A stretch of 39,336 nt of DNA from contig JBLMWU010000311.1 in NCBI GenBank assembly GCA_050257395.1, forward strand, positions 1 to 39,336, in the 5' to 3' direction. This stretch comes from JAIRTY01 sp050257395. Its GTDB lineage: Bacteria > Actinomycetota > Actinomycetes > Streptosporangiales > Streptosporangiaceae. Below are positions 1 to 7,668 of this stretch, piece by piece. The notes below the pieces were generated by a model. That model searched no databases. It saw only the letters and a program-made list of their open reading frames with translations, and was not told the DNA's origin. A program made the translations under genes and the position numbers. Each line of letters opens with the position of its first letter. Position 1 is the stretch's first letter.

Positions 1-397
1 CGGCCGCGGTGACGACCAGCGGCCGGGCTGACCGGCCGCGCAGCACCGGCACCGCGTGGGTGGCGGTGCGGAACGCGGTCTTGGCCACGCCGATGACCGG
101 CACGCCGAACTCCTCGTGCGCGTGCGCGCCGAGCCCCGGGCGCCCGGCCGGGTCCAGGTCCGCGTAGCCGTCCACGACCAGCAGCGCCAGCTCGCCCAGG
201 CCGGCCAGCACGGCCCGCAAGGCGGGCAGCTCCCGCAGGTAGAACTCGCCGGGCCGGTAGGGCGCCACCTCGGCCAGCAGCGCGGTTCGTTCACTCACGA
301 TCTCGCCGAAACCGGGACCGGCGGCCAGCACGGCGGCCGCGCGGGCACCACCGGAGCGCAGGTAGTGCACGTCAGCCGCGGCGAACGCGCCGGTCAC
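1..397 (-). CDS. nfi: Endonuclease V, 3' part cut off by the window edge
   Basis: The enzyme nicks DNA near deaminated bases, mainly hypoxanthine, and acts in the cytoplasm. The first 132 residues are visible. Conserved family features are ADVHY (Asp9, equivalent to the first metal ligand), PGEFYLRELPAL with Glu56, LVVDGYAD with Asp76, and VIGVAKTAF at about 101-109. The C-terminal part, including the last catalytic His region, lies outside the window. The start is a GTG at 395-397 that overlaps the TGA stop of the upstream gene (GTGA), so the pair is probably translationally coupled. The call is by family motifs; the missing end cannot be judged. Confidence 0.88.
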   Translation of the reverse strand, partial: MTGAFAAADVHYLRSGGARAAAVLAAGPGFGEIVSERTALLAEVAPYRPGEFYLRELPALRAVLAGLGELALLVVDGYADLDPAGRPGLGAHAHEEFGVPVIGVAKTAFRTATHAVPVLRGRSARPLVVTAA

Positions 398-1005
398 GGC
401 GCGGCCAGCGACCCGGCGCCCTCGGCCAGGCCGCCGGCGTAGAAGCCGCGGGCGGTGCCGACCACCTCGGTGAGCGGCGGCCACCACGGGCCGTGCGGCA
501 GTTCCCGCAGCGCCTGCCGGATCCTGGCCGCATCCTCCGGCCCGCCGGTGGCCACCACGGCGCTGACCCGGCGGGGCCGCGCGGCCCGCAGCGGGCCGAG
601 GTGGAAACCGGGCCCGGCCGCGGGGTCCTCCCCGCCGCCGTCCCCGGCGGCGACCAGGTAGTAGTCGGGCAGCTCGAACCGGCGGTCCCGCCACGCGGCG
701 AGTGTCCCGGCGGCCTGCTGCTCGAACGCGGCCACGCCCGCCGGGCCCTGCGTCACGTCCCACATGGCCTGCCACGCGGCGGCCAGGCCGGCCAGCGGGT
801 CGGCGGCCACCAGCACGAACGGGGACATCCGCCGGGCCGCCTCGGCCAGCGACCGGGCCGCGGCGTCCAGGCTGCCGGCCGCGTCCCCGGCCGGCCGGAT
901 CACCGACACGTTCGGGGAGCGCCCCAGCTCGGTCAGCAGCTGGCCGGGCAGCTCGCCAACCAGGCAGACCACCGTGGAAGACTCGCGCCGCACCGGCCCG
1001 ATCAT
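394..1005 (-). CDS. Conserved hypothetical protein upstream of endonuclease V
   Basis: About 203 residues, soluble, with no signal peptide or membrane segment. I do not recognise a named domain. The middle is acidic and alanine-rich, with a WQAMWDVTQGP stretch and a WRDRRFELPDYYLVAAG stretch that look like a folded core. The ATG at 1005 is preferred over the upstream ATG at 1065 because the extra 20 residues are Pro/Arg/Gly-rich low complexity. The gene is coupled to nfi by a GTGA overlap, so a function linked to nfi is possible, but this is inference from position only. Confidence 0.6.
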   Translation of the reverse strand: MIGPVRRESSTVVCLVGELPGQLLTELGRSPNVSVIRPAGDAAGSLDAAARSLAEAARRMSPFVLVAADPLAGLAAAWQAMWDVTQGPAGVAAFEQQAAGTLAAWRDRRFELPDYYLVAAGDGGGEDPAAGPGFHLGPLRAARPRRVSAVVATGGPEDAARIRQALRELPHGPWWPPLTEVVGTARGFYAGGLAEGAGSLAAP

Positions 1006-1123
1006 AGGCGCGGCCCGCGCGGGACGCGACCACCGGCCCGGCCGGCCGGGACCACCGGTCGGCACCGGGCCCGGCGGCCGCCGTCAGGATGGAAGTACAA
1101 GTGGCCGGATGGGGGGATGCGCG

Positions 1124-1807
1124 ATGGCATGCGGACGCGCACGGATCATGGCCGCCGCCGGCCTGGCGGCCGGCGCGGCGGCGCTCAGTTACCCGCTGCT
1201 GCTGCGGAAGAAGTGCCTGACCTGGGGGGCGACGCCGGACGAGGTGAGCCGCCCGCTGCCCGGGGACGAGCTGATGCCGGACCCGGACGTCGTCGCGACC
1301 CGGGCGATCTCGATCGCCGCGCCGCCGTCGGCGGTGTGGCCGTGGCTGGTGCAGATGGGCAGCGGCCGCGGCGGCGCCTACACCTATGACTGGATCGAGA
1401 ACCTGCTCGGCCTGGCCATGCACAGCGCGGACGAGGTGCTGCCGCAGTTCCAGGACCTCAAGGTGGGCGACGAGCTGGAGCTCGGGCCTGGCCGGCCGAT
1501 GATGCGGGTGGAGGTGCTCGAGCCCGAGCGCACGCTGACCGTCCGGTTCACGGACGGGACCTGGGTGTGGATCTTCTCCCTCGCACCCGAAGCGGAGGGC
1601 ACCCGGCTGATCAGCCGCAACCGGATCGCCACGCCGGGCGCCGGGCCGCTGGTCCGGCTGTTCAACCTGTACCTCATGGAGCCCGGCAGCCTGGTGATGG
1701 AAGTCAGGATGCTGAACGGGATCCGGGAGCGGGCCGAGCGGCTCGCCCGCGAGCGCTCCCAGGCGGAGGCCAGCCAGGTGGGAGCGGGGAAGGCCGCCAG
1801 CACCTGA
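1124..1807 (+). CDS. SRPBCC-fold protein with N-terminal membrane anchor
   Basis: 227 residues. The N-terminus (about 9-27) is an Ala/Leu-rich hydrophobic segment, probably a membrane anchor. It is followed by a START/Bet v1-like SRPBCC domain: the TRAISIAAPPSAVWPWLVQM entry at about 65-85, then GGAYTYDWIENLLGL, VGDELELGPGRPMMRVEVLE and a WVWIFSLAPE strand. Such domains bind hydrophobic ligands; the ligand here is unknown. The ATG at 1124 is chosen because a G-rich Shine-Dalgarno-like run (1111-1117) sits 6 bases ahead; in-frame ATGs also occur at 1109 and 1148. Confidence 0.75.
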   Translation: MACGRARIMAAAGLAAGAAALSYPLLLRKKCLTWGATPDEVSRPLPGDELMPDPDVVATRAISIAAPPSAVWPWLVQMGSGRGGAYTYDWIENLLGLAMHSADEVLPQFQDLKVGDELELGPGRPMMRVEVLEPERTLTVRFTDGTWVWIFSLAPEAEGTRLISRNRIATPGAGPLVRLFNLYLMEPGSLVMEVRMLNGIRERAERLARERSQAEASQVGAGKAAST

Positions 1808-1855
1808 CACACGTTTTCTGTGCGAGGCCACAGTGCGCAGCGTGACGGCTGGCGC

Positions 1856-1884
1856 GTACAGTCCTGCTGTACCGGAGGCTCCGG
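1856..1884. promoter_or_regulatory. Two adjacent inverted repeats upstream of the DoxX-like gene
   Basis: GTACAG (1856-1861) and CTGTAC (1867-1872) form a perfect 6-bp repeat around TCCTG. They abut a second palindrome, CCGGAG-G-CTCCGG (1872-1884). A -10-like TACAGT lies inside the first arm (1857-1862). Repressor sites often have this layout, but no regulator is encoded next to it. Confidence 0.4.
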
Positions 1885-1909
1885 CACCTACGACACCCAT
1901 CGAGGCACG

Positions 1910-2323
1910 ATGACCGCGACCCGCCGCATGCTCTCGTCCCTTCGCCCGACCGCCCGCATCCTCACCGGGTCCACGTATGTCCTGCTCGGCTTTGACGCCC
2001 TGCGGGCGCCGGGCGGGCGGGTCGATCAGGCCGGCCCGGTGCTGGCCGCGATGCGCAAGGTGGTTCCGCTGCCCGAGGATGACGAGCTGGTGGTGCGGGG
2101 CAACGCCGCCGTCATGGTGGCCGGCGGAACGCTGCTCGCGCTGGGCATCGCCCCGCGCCTGTCGGCCCTGGTCCTGGCCGGCTCGCTGGTTCCGACGACG
2201 CTGGCCGGGCACTCGTACTGGACGGTCGACGACCCGGCAGCCCGCAAGATGCAGCGGATCCAGTTCCACAAGAACCTCGCCATGATCGGCGGCCTCCTGT
2301 TCGCCGCCCTCGACGAGCCGTAG
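1910..2323 (+). CDS. DoxX-like small integral membrane protein
   Basis: 137 residues with about four hydrophobic segments: ILTGSTYVLLGFDAL at about 17-31, VMVAGGTLLALGI at about 67-79, LSALVLAGSLVPTTLAG at about 84-100, and LAMIGGLLFAAL near the end. Features typical of DoxX/SURF4-like proteins are the GFDALR motif after the first helix and the QFHKNLAMIGGLL block in the last helix. The family sits in the cytoplasmic membrane and is linked loosely to redox homeostasis; the exact role is not known. The ATG at 1910 has a weak GAGG ribosome site. It converges on the alditol oxidase gene with only 17 bases between stops and no clear terminator. Confidence 0.82.
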   Translation: MTATRRMLSSLRPTARILTGSTYVLLGFDALRAPGGRVDQAGPVLAAMRKVVPLPEDDELVVRGNAAVMVAGGTLLALGIAPRLSALVLAGSLVPTTLAGHSYWTVDDPAARKMQRIQFHKNLAMIGGLLFAALDEP

Positions 2324-2340
2324 GACCGGCCCGCGCTGAG

Positions 2341-3621
2341 TCAGCCGCCCGGGGGGAAGAAGCGGTCGATGAACTCGTTGCGGAACTTGCCCGCCGGGTC
2401 GTACTCGCGCAGCAGCCCCCCGAAGTCTTCCCAGCGCTCGTACTGGCTGCGGACCTGATCCGCCGGCATGGTCAGCAGCTTGCCCCAGTGCGGCCGGGCG
2501 CCGAGCGGGGCCAGTTCGGCCTCGACCGCCACGATCACCGGCCCCACCGCGACCGGGTCGCGGATCCAGGTGAAGTGCAGGGCCACGGTGTCGCGCTGGT
2601 AGCTGGGGCTGAGCCACAGGTCGTCCGGGGCGACGGTGCGGATCTCGGAGATCTGCAGCACCGCCGCGAGCCGGTGGCGGAGGCTGGCGATCGCCGCCAG
2701 GGCGGGCCGGGCCGCGTGCCGGGGCAGCAGGTATTCGGACTGCAGCTCCTCGCCGGCGCTGGGCCGGAAACCCGCCCGGAAATGCGGCAGCCGCTCGTGC
2801 CACGGGCCGGGCACGCCCATCTGCCCGGTGCAGTTGGCCGGGTCCATGCCGGGCACCGGGTGGCGGGGGCCGGTGGCGAGGCGGGCGCCGTGCCAGTGCA
2901 GGGGAGCGGGGGTATCGCCGATGTCGAGTGTGCGGTGCTTGCGCCAGACCTGGCTGTGCCGGGGGCCTTGCCAGTCGGTGAACACGCTCACGCTGTAGGC
3001 GCTGGCGAAGATCTCCTCGAAGCGCTCGGCCAGTTCCCCGGCTGGCAGCCCTTCGTACACGTGCTGGCGCACCTCGAAGGCCGGGACCAGGTCGAGCGTC
3101 AGGGTGGCGGCGATGCCGAGCGAGCCGAGTCCCACCACCGCGCCGCGGAACCGGTCGCCGTCGGTGTCCCGGCGCAGCGTCACCAGGTCGCCCCCGGCGG
3201 TGACCAGCTCCAGCGCGGACACGAAGGTGGCCAGGTTGCCGTTGGCGTCGCCGGAGCCGTGCGTCGCGGTGGCGCACGCGCCCGCCACCGTGATGTGCGG
3301 CAGCGAGCTCATGTTGGGCAGCGCGTAGCCGGCCGCGTGCAGGTGGCCGGCCAGCTCGCCGTAGCGGACGCCCGCACCCACCGTGACCGACGCCCGCTCG
3401 TGGTCGATGTCCATGACCGCGGGCAGGCCCGCGGTGGCGACCAGGGCGCCGTCGGTGTCGGCGATCCGGTTGAACGAGTGCCCGCTGCCGAGCGCGCGGA
3501 TCCGGCGGCTGCTGGCGACCAGCGCCTGCAGGACCGGCACCGAGTGGGGCCGGTGCACCTCGGTCGCGCCGAACACCACGTTGCCGGCCCAGTTGGCCAG
3601 CGGCGCCGGTATCTCAGCCAC
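2341..3621 (-). CDS. aldO: Alditol oxidase (AldO/xylitol oxidase type, VAO family flavoprotein)
   Basis: 426 residues, cytoplasmic. It should oxidise the terminal hydroxyl of polyols such as xylitol or sorbitol with O2, giving an aldose and H2O2. The order of motifs follows Streptomyces AldO closely: NWAGN at the N-terminus, RALGSGHSFN with His48 as the covalent FAD attachment residue, LPNMSSLPHITVAGACATAT, and GVPGPWHERLPHFRAGF. In the C-terminal half are the active-site blocks SEIRTV, ALHFTW and ARPHWGK. The GTG start at 3621 lies inside the 3' end of the AI-2E transporter gene (8-base overlap), so it is probably translated by coupling. FAD binding and catalytic residues all look intact. 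Confidence 0.93.
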   Translation of the reverse strand: MAEIPAPLANWAGNVVFGATEVHRPHSVPVLQALVASSRRIRALGSGHSFNRIADTDGALVATAGLPAVMDIDHERASVTVGAGVRYGELAGHLHAAGYALPNMSSLPHITVAGACATATHGSGDANGNLATFVSALELVTAGGDLVTLRRDTDGDRFRGAVVGLGSLGIAATLTLDLVPAFEVRQHVYEGLPAGELAERFEEIFASAYSVSVFTDWQGPRHSQVWRKHRTLDIGDTPAPLHWHGARLATGPRHPVPGMDPANCTGQMGVPGPWHERLPHFRAGFRPSAGEELQSEYLLPRHAARPALAAIASLRHRLAAVLQISEIRTVAPDDLWLSPSYQRDTVALHFTWIRDPVAVGPVIVAVEAELAPLGARPHWGKLLTMPADQVRSQYERWEDFGGLLREYDPAGKFRNEFIDRFFPPGG

Positions 3622-4747
3622 CGCCGGGCTCCGCGGGGGCCGGGGCGGTGGTGTGCCAGACCTCCCGGACCAGCACCTGCAGCGCGCCCGCGGCAGGGAT
3701 GGCGAGCAGGGCCGCCACGAAGGCGCCGAAGATGCCGCCGATCCACGAGCCGACCGACGCGCCGACCAGGATGGAGATCAGCACCAGCAGCGGATCCACC
3801 CGCACCGTCCTGCTCATCACGATCGGGTTCAGCACGTGGTTCTCGATCTGCGTGTACACGAGGAACACCACCAGGGTGATGATGCCCGCGGCAAGCGAAT
3901 GGCCGACCGCGAACAGCACCGTGGGGATGCCCGCCAGCGCGCCGCCGATCATCGGCAGAAAGTCCACCAGCGCCACCCACAGTGCCCACAGGAACGAGAA
4001 CGGGACCCCCAGCGCGAACAGGGTCACGAACACGACCACGCCCGCCAGGACGGAGGTGAGGAAGTTGCCGAGCATGTACCCCGTCACCGACCGGTTCACC
4101 TCGCTGGCGAGCCGGGTATACCGCGCTGCCCGCTCCGGCGCCATCATGCCGAGCAGGCCGCGCCGGAGCCGGGGCCCTTCCGCCAGCAGCAGCAGCACCA
4201 GAATGAAGATCGTCAACAGCGACACGACCAGGGTGAGCGCGCCCTTGCCGAGGCTGAGGGCGGGCTTGGCGAGCCCCTGGCCGAGGCTGATCAGCTTGGG
4301 GGCGTTCTTGGTCACCCAGGTCTGGATGTGGTACTTGGCGACCAGGTGGCCGAGCCAGCCCCGGCCGTGCTCGATCGAGTTGACGTAGCCCGGCAGCGAC
4401 TGCGCCAGGTGGGTGATGCCGTTGGCCAGCGGGTAGCCGAACGCGAGCGCCAGCCCGGCGAAGACGACCACGCCCCACACGACGACCACGGCGACGGCAA
4501 GGCCGCGCCTGCGGATCTTCCACCGCTGCAGGAAGACCACCAGCGGGTTCAGCAGCGCGGCGAGGAACGCCGCCACCAGGACGAGCAGGAACACGTCCCG
4601 CAGGCGGTAGATGAGCTTGCCGGCCAGGTAGAACAAGACCACCACCACGGCGACGGTGAGGATCGTCCGCAGCGGCACGCCCCGCGCCTCGGCGGCCTGC
4701 CAGAGGCGGTCCCGCCGGGTGGTCGCGGGCGGTGGTTCGCCGTTCAC
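3614..4747 (-). CDS. AI-2E family (PerM-like) transporter
   Basis: 377 residues with about eight membrane segments: two near the N-terminus (ILTVAVVVVLFYLAGKLIY, VFLLVLVAAFLAALLNPLV), one at about 90-115, a soluble middle part (about 120-185), then four to five helices. The family signature PIVMSRTVRVDPLLVLISIL and GALAGIPTVLF are present. Members export small molecules or ions; the substrate is unknown here. The GTG at 4747 follows a -10-like CATGAT with a 6-base gap, suggesting a leaderless mRNA. It is first in an operon with the alditol oxidase gene, which it overlaps by 8 bases, so polyol or product transport is a possible but unproven role. Confidence 0.88.
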   Translation of the reverse strand: MNGEPPPATTRRDRLWQAAEARGVPLRTILTVAVVVVLFYLAGKLIYRLRDVFLLVLVAAFLAALLNPLVVFLQRWKIRRRGLAVAVVVVWGVVVFAGLALAFGYPLANGITHLAQSLPGYVNSIEHGRGWLGHLVAKYHIQTWVTKNAPKLISLGQGLAKPALSLGKGALTLVVSLLTIFILVLLLLAEGPRLRRGLLGMMAPERAARYTRLASEVNRSVTGYMLGNFLTSVLAGVVVFVTLFALGVPFSFLWALWVALVDFLPMIGGALAGIPTVLFAVGHSLAAGIITLVVFLVYTQIENHVLNPIVMSRTVRVDPLLVLISILVGASVGSWIGGIFGAFVAALLAIPAAGALQVLVREVWHTTAPAPAEPGGG

Positions 4748-4753
4748 CCGACA

Positions 4754-4759
4754 ATCATG
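4754..4759 (-). promoter_or_regulatory. -10-like hexamer for the AI-2E/alditol oxidase operon
   Basis: CATGAT on the minus strand ends 6 bases before the GTG start at 4747. No ribosome-binding sequence fits the gap, so transcription probably starts at the start codon. I see no convincing -35. Confidence 0.4.
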
Positions 4760-4830
4760 ACAGCGCGGGCGGTCCCCGGTGGCGGCACCCGGCGTGTCGC
4801 GCGGGCGGGCGGCGGCGCGGGGCCCGGCCG

Positions 4831-5823
4831 TCAGTGCGCCGCGAACCAGTCCCTGAGCAGCTGCCCGGGTCCTTCCAGGCCGGTGCCGGGGCAGGACCAG
4901 GCGCCGTCGAGGACGGACACGCTGGCCAGTCCGCCGCCGCCGTTGAGCGCCCCGCCGAAGGTCCACGCGGTCAGGCCGATGCCCCGGGCCGCCAGGTAGC
5001 CCAGGTACTGCGGCAGGGCGGTGGGGGCGTCCTGCCAGCAGTAGCCCTGCTCGTAGTTGGTGAACTCGCCGTTGACCACCGGGATGTGCAGGCCGGCGAG
5101 GTAGCCGAAGTCGCGGTACCAGGCCGCCGGGTCGTGCGGGCCGGCCGGGTGGTGGAAGGAGTAGATCACCGTGCCGCCGGACAGCAGGTGGCCGGGCACC
5201 CCGTCCAGGGTGCTGGCGCCGGCGAGCCCGTCCGCCCACACCTCGTTGGCCGCTCCCTGGTCGCGGATGAAGCTCAGCACGGTCTGCATGCCGAGGTAGG
5301 CCACGCCCCGGTAGGTGCCGCCGTCGCGCCACAGTGCCCAGCCCGCGGGGGTGTCGGGCACCCGCGGCTCGTTGAACAGGTCGAACACCACGTCCGGGTT
5401 GTTGCTGTAGTCAGCGGTGATCAGCTGCCAGAAATCAAGGGTCTGCTGGGTCGGCAGCCGCTCGTTCGCGGTCCAGCCGGGCACCGGCTCGGTCTGCGGG
5501 TTGATGACGACCGTGAGCCCGGCGCGCAGGCCGTCGCCGATGGCCGCCCGGACGTAGTCCCGGTATCCGCTGTCGGTGTCGAACCGGTCCTGCTGCACCT
5601 GGAGACGCACCACGTTCGAGTACCAGTAGTCCCTGATGGCTCTGATCTGCGCGTCGAGGTCGGCCAGCGGCCTGCCCCACTGGGTGCCCGACAGGGTGAT
5701 CCCGAGCGGCACCTGCTGGCTGCCGGGCCATGCCGCGGTGGCGGCCGACGCGGGCGCGCGTTGCGCCGCCAGGCCCAGTAACGACCCGATGACCAGCGGA
5801 AAGAGGGCAAGAAGGCGGCTCAT
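4831..5823 (-). CDS. Secreted glycoside hydrolase family 5 (cellulase-like)
   Basis: 330 residues. Residues 1-28 are a signal peptide ending in an Ala-rich cleavage region, so the enzyme is exported. The rest is a single TIM-barrel domain with no binding module. The GH5 acid/base is Glu152 in DLFNEPR and the nucleophile is Glu253 in VVNGEFTNY; the SFHHPAG block (about 222-228) supplies the conserved active-site histidines. GH5 enzymes cleave beta-linked glucans or mannans; the substrate cannot be told from this sequence. The ATG at 5823 is 9 bases from a TAGTAG -10-like element. Upstream lies a 344-base divergent region with strong hairpins. Confidence 0.9.
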   Translation of the reverse strand: MSRLLALFPLVIGSLLGLAAQRAPASAATAAWPGSQQVPLGITLSGTQWGRPLADLDAQIRAIRDYWYSNVVRLQVQQDRFDTDSGYRDYVRAAIGDGLRAGLTVVINPQTEPVPGWTANERLPTQQTLDFWQLITADYSNNPDVVFDLFNEPRVPDTPAGWALWRDGGTYRGVAYLGMQTVLSFIRDQGAANEVWADGLAGASTLDGVPGHLLSGGTVIYSFHHPAGPHDPAAWYRDFGYLAGLHIPVVNGEFTNYEQGYCWQDAPTALPQYLGYLAARGIGLTAWTFGGALNGGGGLASVSVLDGAWSCPGTGLEGPGQLLRDWFAAH

Positions 5824-5901
5824 GCGGCCGTTCTACTACGCCCGCCGGCCCGCTGTGGCGCGGACCGGCTTGTGCCCCGGTTCCGCCCGCATGCCCGGGA
5901 A

Positions 5902-5967
5902 CGCCCCGGCTGGGGCGGAAAGAAGTAGCGCCGGGCTCCGGCACCTGCCGGTGCCCGGAGCCCGGCG
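5902..5967. promoter_or_regulatory. Pair of strong hairpins in the divergent region
   Basis: The first is CGCCCC (5902-5907) with GGGGCG (5912-5917). The second has arms 5929-5945 and 5950-5967: 17 paired bases with one bulged G and a 4-base loop. No T-run follows on either side. No gene ends here, so these are not simple gene-end terminators; they may insulate the two promoters or form RNA structure in the GH5 leader if transcription starts far upstream. Confidence 0.5.
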
Positions 5968-6010
5968 TCACCCGGCTCTGAGATAAGCGCCGCGGGCCCC
6001 TGATGTGTTA

Positions 6011-6040
6011 CCTGCGGGTCATGGTGCCGTGACCCGCGGG
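6011..6040. promoter_or_regulatory. Inverted repeat upstream of the peroxiredoxin gene
   Basis: CCTGCGGGTCA (6011-6021) pairs with TGACCCGCGGG (6030-6040) over 11 positions, one of them G-T, around an 8-base spacer. It lies about 50 bases ahead of a possible -10 and could be a regulator site or a hairpin. Confidence 0.4.
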
Positions 6041-6167
6041 TGGTGGCGGCGGGTCAGGCAGGAGCGGATGGGACCGGCGGGCGGCCGGCCCATATGCTGC
6101 TGAACGTGAGCGTGACCCGTGGCGCGCTGGACCGGCAACCCTGATCGGACACAAGGAGAAAACGGAT

Positions 6168-6797
6168 ATGAGCATCCGGCTGGGCGACGAGGCCCCTAAC
6201 TTCACCGCCGAGACCACCGAGGGCACCATCGACTTCCACCAGTGGAAGGACGGCACGTGGGCAGTCCTGTTCAGCCACCCGGCCGACTTCACCCCGGTCT
6301 GCACCACTGAGCTGGGGCGCACCGCGACCCTCAAGTCCGAGTTCGAGAAGCGCAACGCGAAGGTCATCGCGGTGTCGGTGGACCCGGTCGAGAGCCACAA
6401 CGGCTGGGCGCCTGACATCGCCGAGGTCGGCGGCACGGACCTCAACTTCCCGATCATCGCCGACTCGGACCGCAAGGTTTCCCAGCTCTACGACATGATC
6501 CACCCGGGTGAGGGCGACACCTCCACGGTGCGGTCGGTGTTCATCATCGACCCGAAGAACAAGGTCCGGCTCACCCTGACCTACCCGAAGTCGGTCGGCC
6601 GCAACTTCGCCGAGATCCTCCGGGTGATCGACGCGCTGCAGCTGACCGACCGGGCGCCGGTGTCCACGCCGGTGGACTGGCAGCCGGGGGAGCGGATCAT
6701 CGTGGCGCCGACCATCTCCACGGACGACGCGCGGCAGAAGTTCGAGGACGTGGAGGAGGTCCGGCCGTACCTGCGCTGGGCCAAGCAGCCCTCCTGA
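6168..6797 (+). CDS. 1-Cys peroxiredoxin (Prx6 type)
   Basis: 209 residues, cytoplasmic. It reduces peroxides through Cys45 in the motif HPADFTPVCTTELG; this is the only cysteine in the protein, so it is a true 1-Cys enzyme needing an external thiol for recycling. The thioredoxin-like fold is followed by the C-terminal extension typical of Prx6 (STPVDWQPGERIIV, then VRPYLRW). The conserved Arg of TVRSVFIIDP is present. AAGGAG at 6153-6158, 9 bases before the ATG, is one of the best ribosome sites in the window. A perfect hairpin terminator follows the stop. Confidence 0.95.
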   Translation: MSIRLGDEAPNFTAETTEGTIDFHQWKDGTWAVLFSHPADFTPVCTTELGRTATLKSEFEKRNAKVIAVSVDPVESHNGWAPDIAEVGGTDLNFPIIADSDRKVSQLYDMIHPGEGDTSTVRSVFIIDPKNKVRLTLTYPKSVGRNFAEILRVIDALQLTDRAPVSTPVDWQPGERIIVAPTISTDDARQKFEDVEEVRPYLRWAKQPS

Positions 6798-6814
6798 TCC
6801 AGCGGGCCGGGTGA

Positions 6815-6852
6815 CCGGGCGGGCGGCGCTGCCGCCCGCCCGGCCGCGTTTT
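6815..6852. terminator. Bidirectional terminator between peroxiredoxin and hydrolase genes
   Basis: A perfect 13-bp stem (6815-6827 with 6831-6843), loop GCT, is followed on the plus strand by CCGCG and TTTT (6849-6852). It separates convergent genes and can serve both; the T-run favours the peroxiredoxin direction. Confidence 0.85.
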
Positions 6853-7598
6853 CAGGCGCTCGCCGCGGCCTTCAGATGGGCGCCGAAGAAGGCGATGATC
6901 CGGCGCCGCGCGTCCCCGGCGGATTCCTCGTGGTACCCCGTGCCGGGAACGAGCCGCCCGAACACGGCGAACATGAGCGGTGTCCTGCCGCCGGTGCTCT
7001 CGTGGTCGTTGAGGAAGGAATGCCCCGCTGGCGGGTACTCCCTGATGTCGTGCTCGACACCGGCCTCGGTCAGCACCTTCCCGAGCCGCCCGGCCGCGCC
7101 CCGCAGTGTGCGGTCCCGGCCGCCGTAGCTGCCGACGATCGGGCACGCCCGGCTGAGGAACTCTGCGGAGTAGGCCGACTTCGGGGCGGCGCCGTAGTTG
7201 ACGCTGGCCGCGGAGTAGCCCGGATTCGGCGCGAGCAGCAGGGCGAGCCCGCCGCCCATGCAGAATCCGATCACCCCGATCGAGCCGGTGCAGTCCGGCC
7301 GGCCCGTCAGCCACGCCCTGGCCGCCTCGAGCTGGTCGAAGACCCGGCCGCTGCCGCTGCGGGCCTGGCGCATGGTCGAGACCATGCAGGAGACCGTGCC
7401 ACGCCCGGCGAACAGGTCCGGCGCGACCGCCAGGTACCCCTCGCTGGCCAGCCAGCTGGCCTGGTTGCGCAGGTCCGTGGTCATGCCAAGGGCGTCGTGG
7501 ATGACCACCACGCCGGGCCACGGGCCGTCACCGTCGGGGACGGCGAGATAGCCGGGGAGGTCGCCGTGGGGGGTGCTGATCGTGGTTGAGGCCGCCAT
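6852..7598 (-). CDS. Dienelactone hydrolase family protein
   Basis: 248 residues, alpha/beta hydrolase, cytoplasmic. The family's catalytic triad is visible: Cys113 in VIGFCMGGGLAL, Asp162 in SYGGRD and His193 in PPAGHSFLND. The VVVIHDALGM oxyanion strand is at about 30-39. Dienelactone hydrolases open lactone rings in chloro-aromatic breakdown, but most such genes in soil actinobacteria act on unknown esters; no aromatic-degradation neighbours are present. The ATG at 7598 has only a weak ribosome site (CCGGG). Confidence 0.88.
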   Translation of the reverse strand: MAASTTISTPHGDLPGYLAVPDGDGPWPGVVVIHDALGMTTDLRNQASWLASEGYLAVAPDLFAGRGTVSCMVSTMRQARSGSGRVFDQLEAARAWLTGRPDCTGSIGVIGFCMGGGLALLLAPNPGYSAASVNYGAAPKSAYSAEFLSRACPIVGSYGGRDRTLRGAAGRLGKVLTEAGVEHDIREYPPAGHSFLNDHESTGGRTPLMFAVFGRLVPGTGYHEESAGDARRRIIAFFGAHLKAAASA

Positions 7599-7668
7599 CC
7601 CGGCAGCATGCCAGCCGGCCGCCTCCCGCGTCCGCTGACCCGGGCCGGTGTGGGCAGGTTTGGCGGGG

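Larger units (their letters stand above)
5824..6167. other. Divergent intergenic region between GH5 and peroxiredoxin genes
   Basis: 344 bases without a credible gene. It must hold promoters for both flanking genes. It contains three inverted repeats (5902-5917, 5929-5967, 6011-6040), a possible -10 TATGCT at 6093-6098 for the peroxiredoxin gene, and that gene's strong ribosome site AAGGAG at 6153-6158. Confidence 0.6.

Noticed and set aside
2488..3879. Long plus-strand ORF opposite the alditol oxidase gene
   Set aside because: Its composition (Gly/Arg/Val/Gln-rich) has no domain, and the opposite strand gives a full-length AldO match with all catalytic blocks.
5929..5967. Hairpin as a gene-end terminator
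   Set aside because: No gene ends near it on either strand, and no T-run follows; it is listed as a structural element instead.
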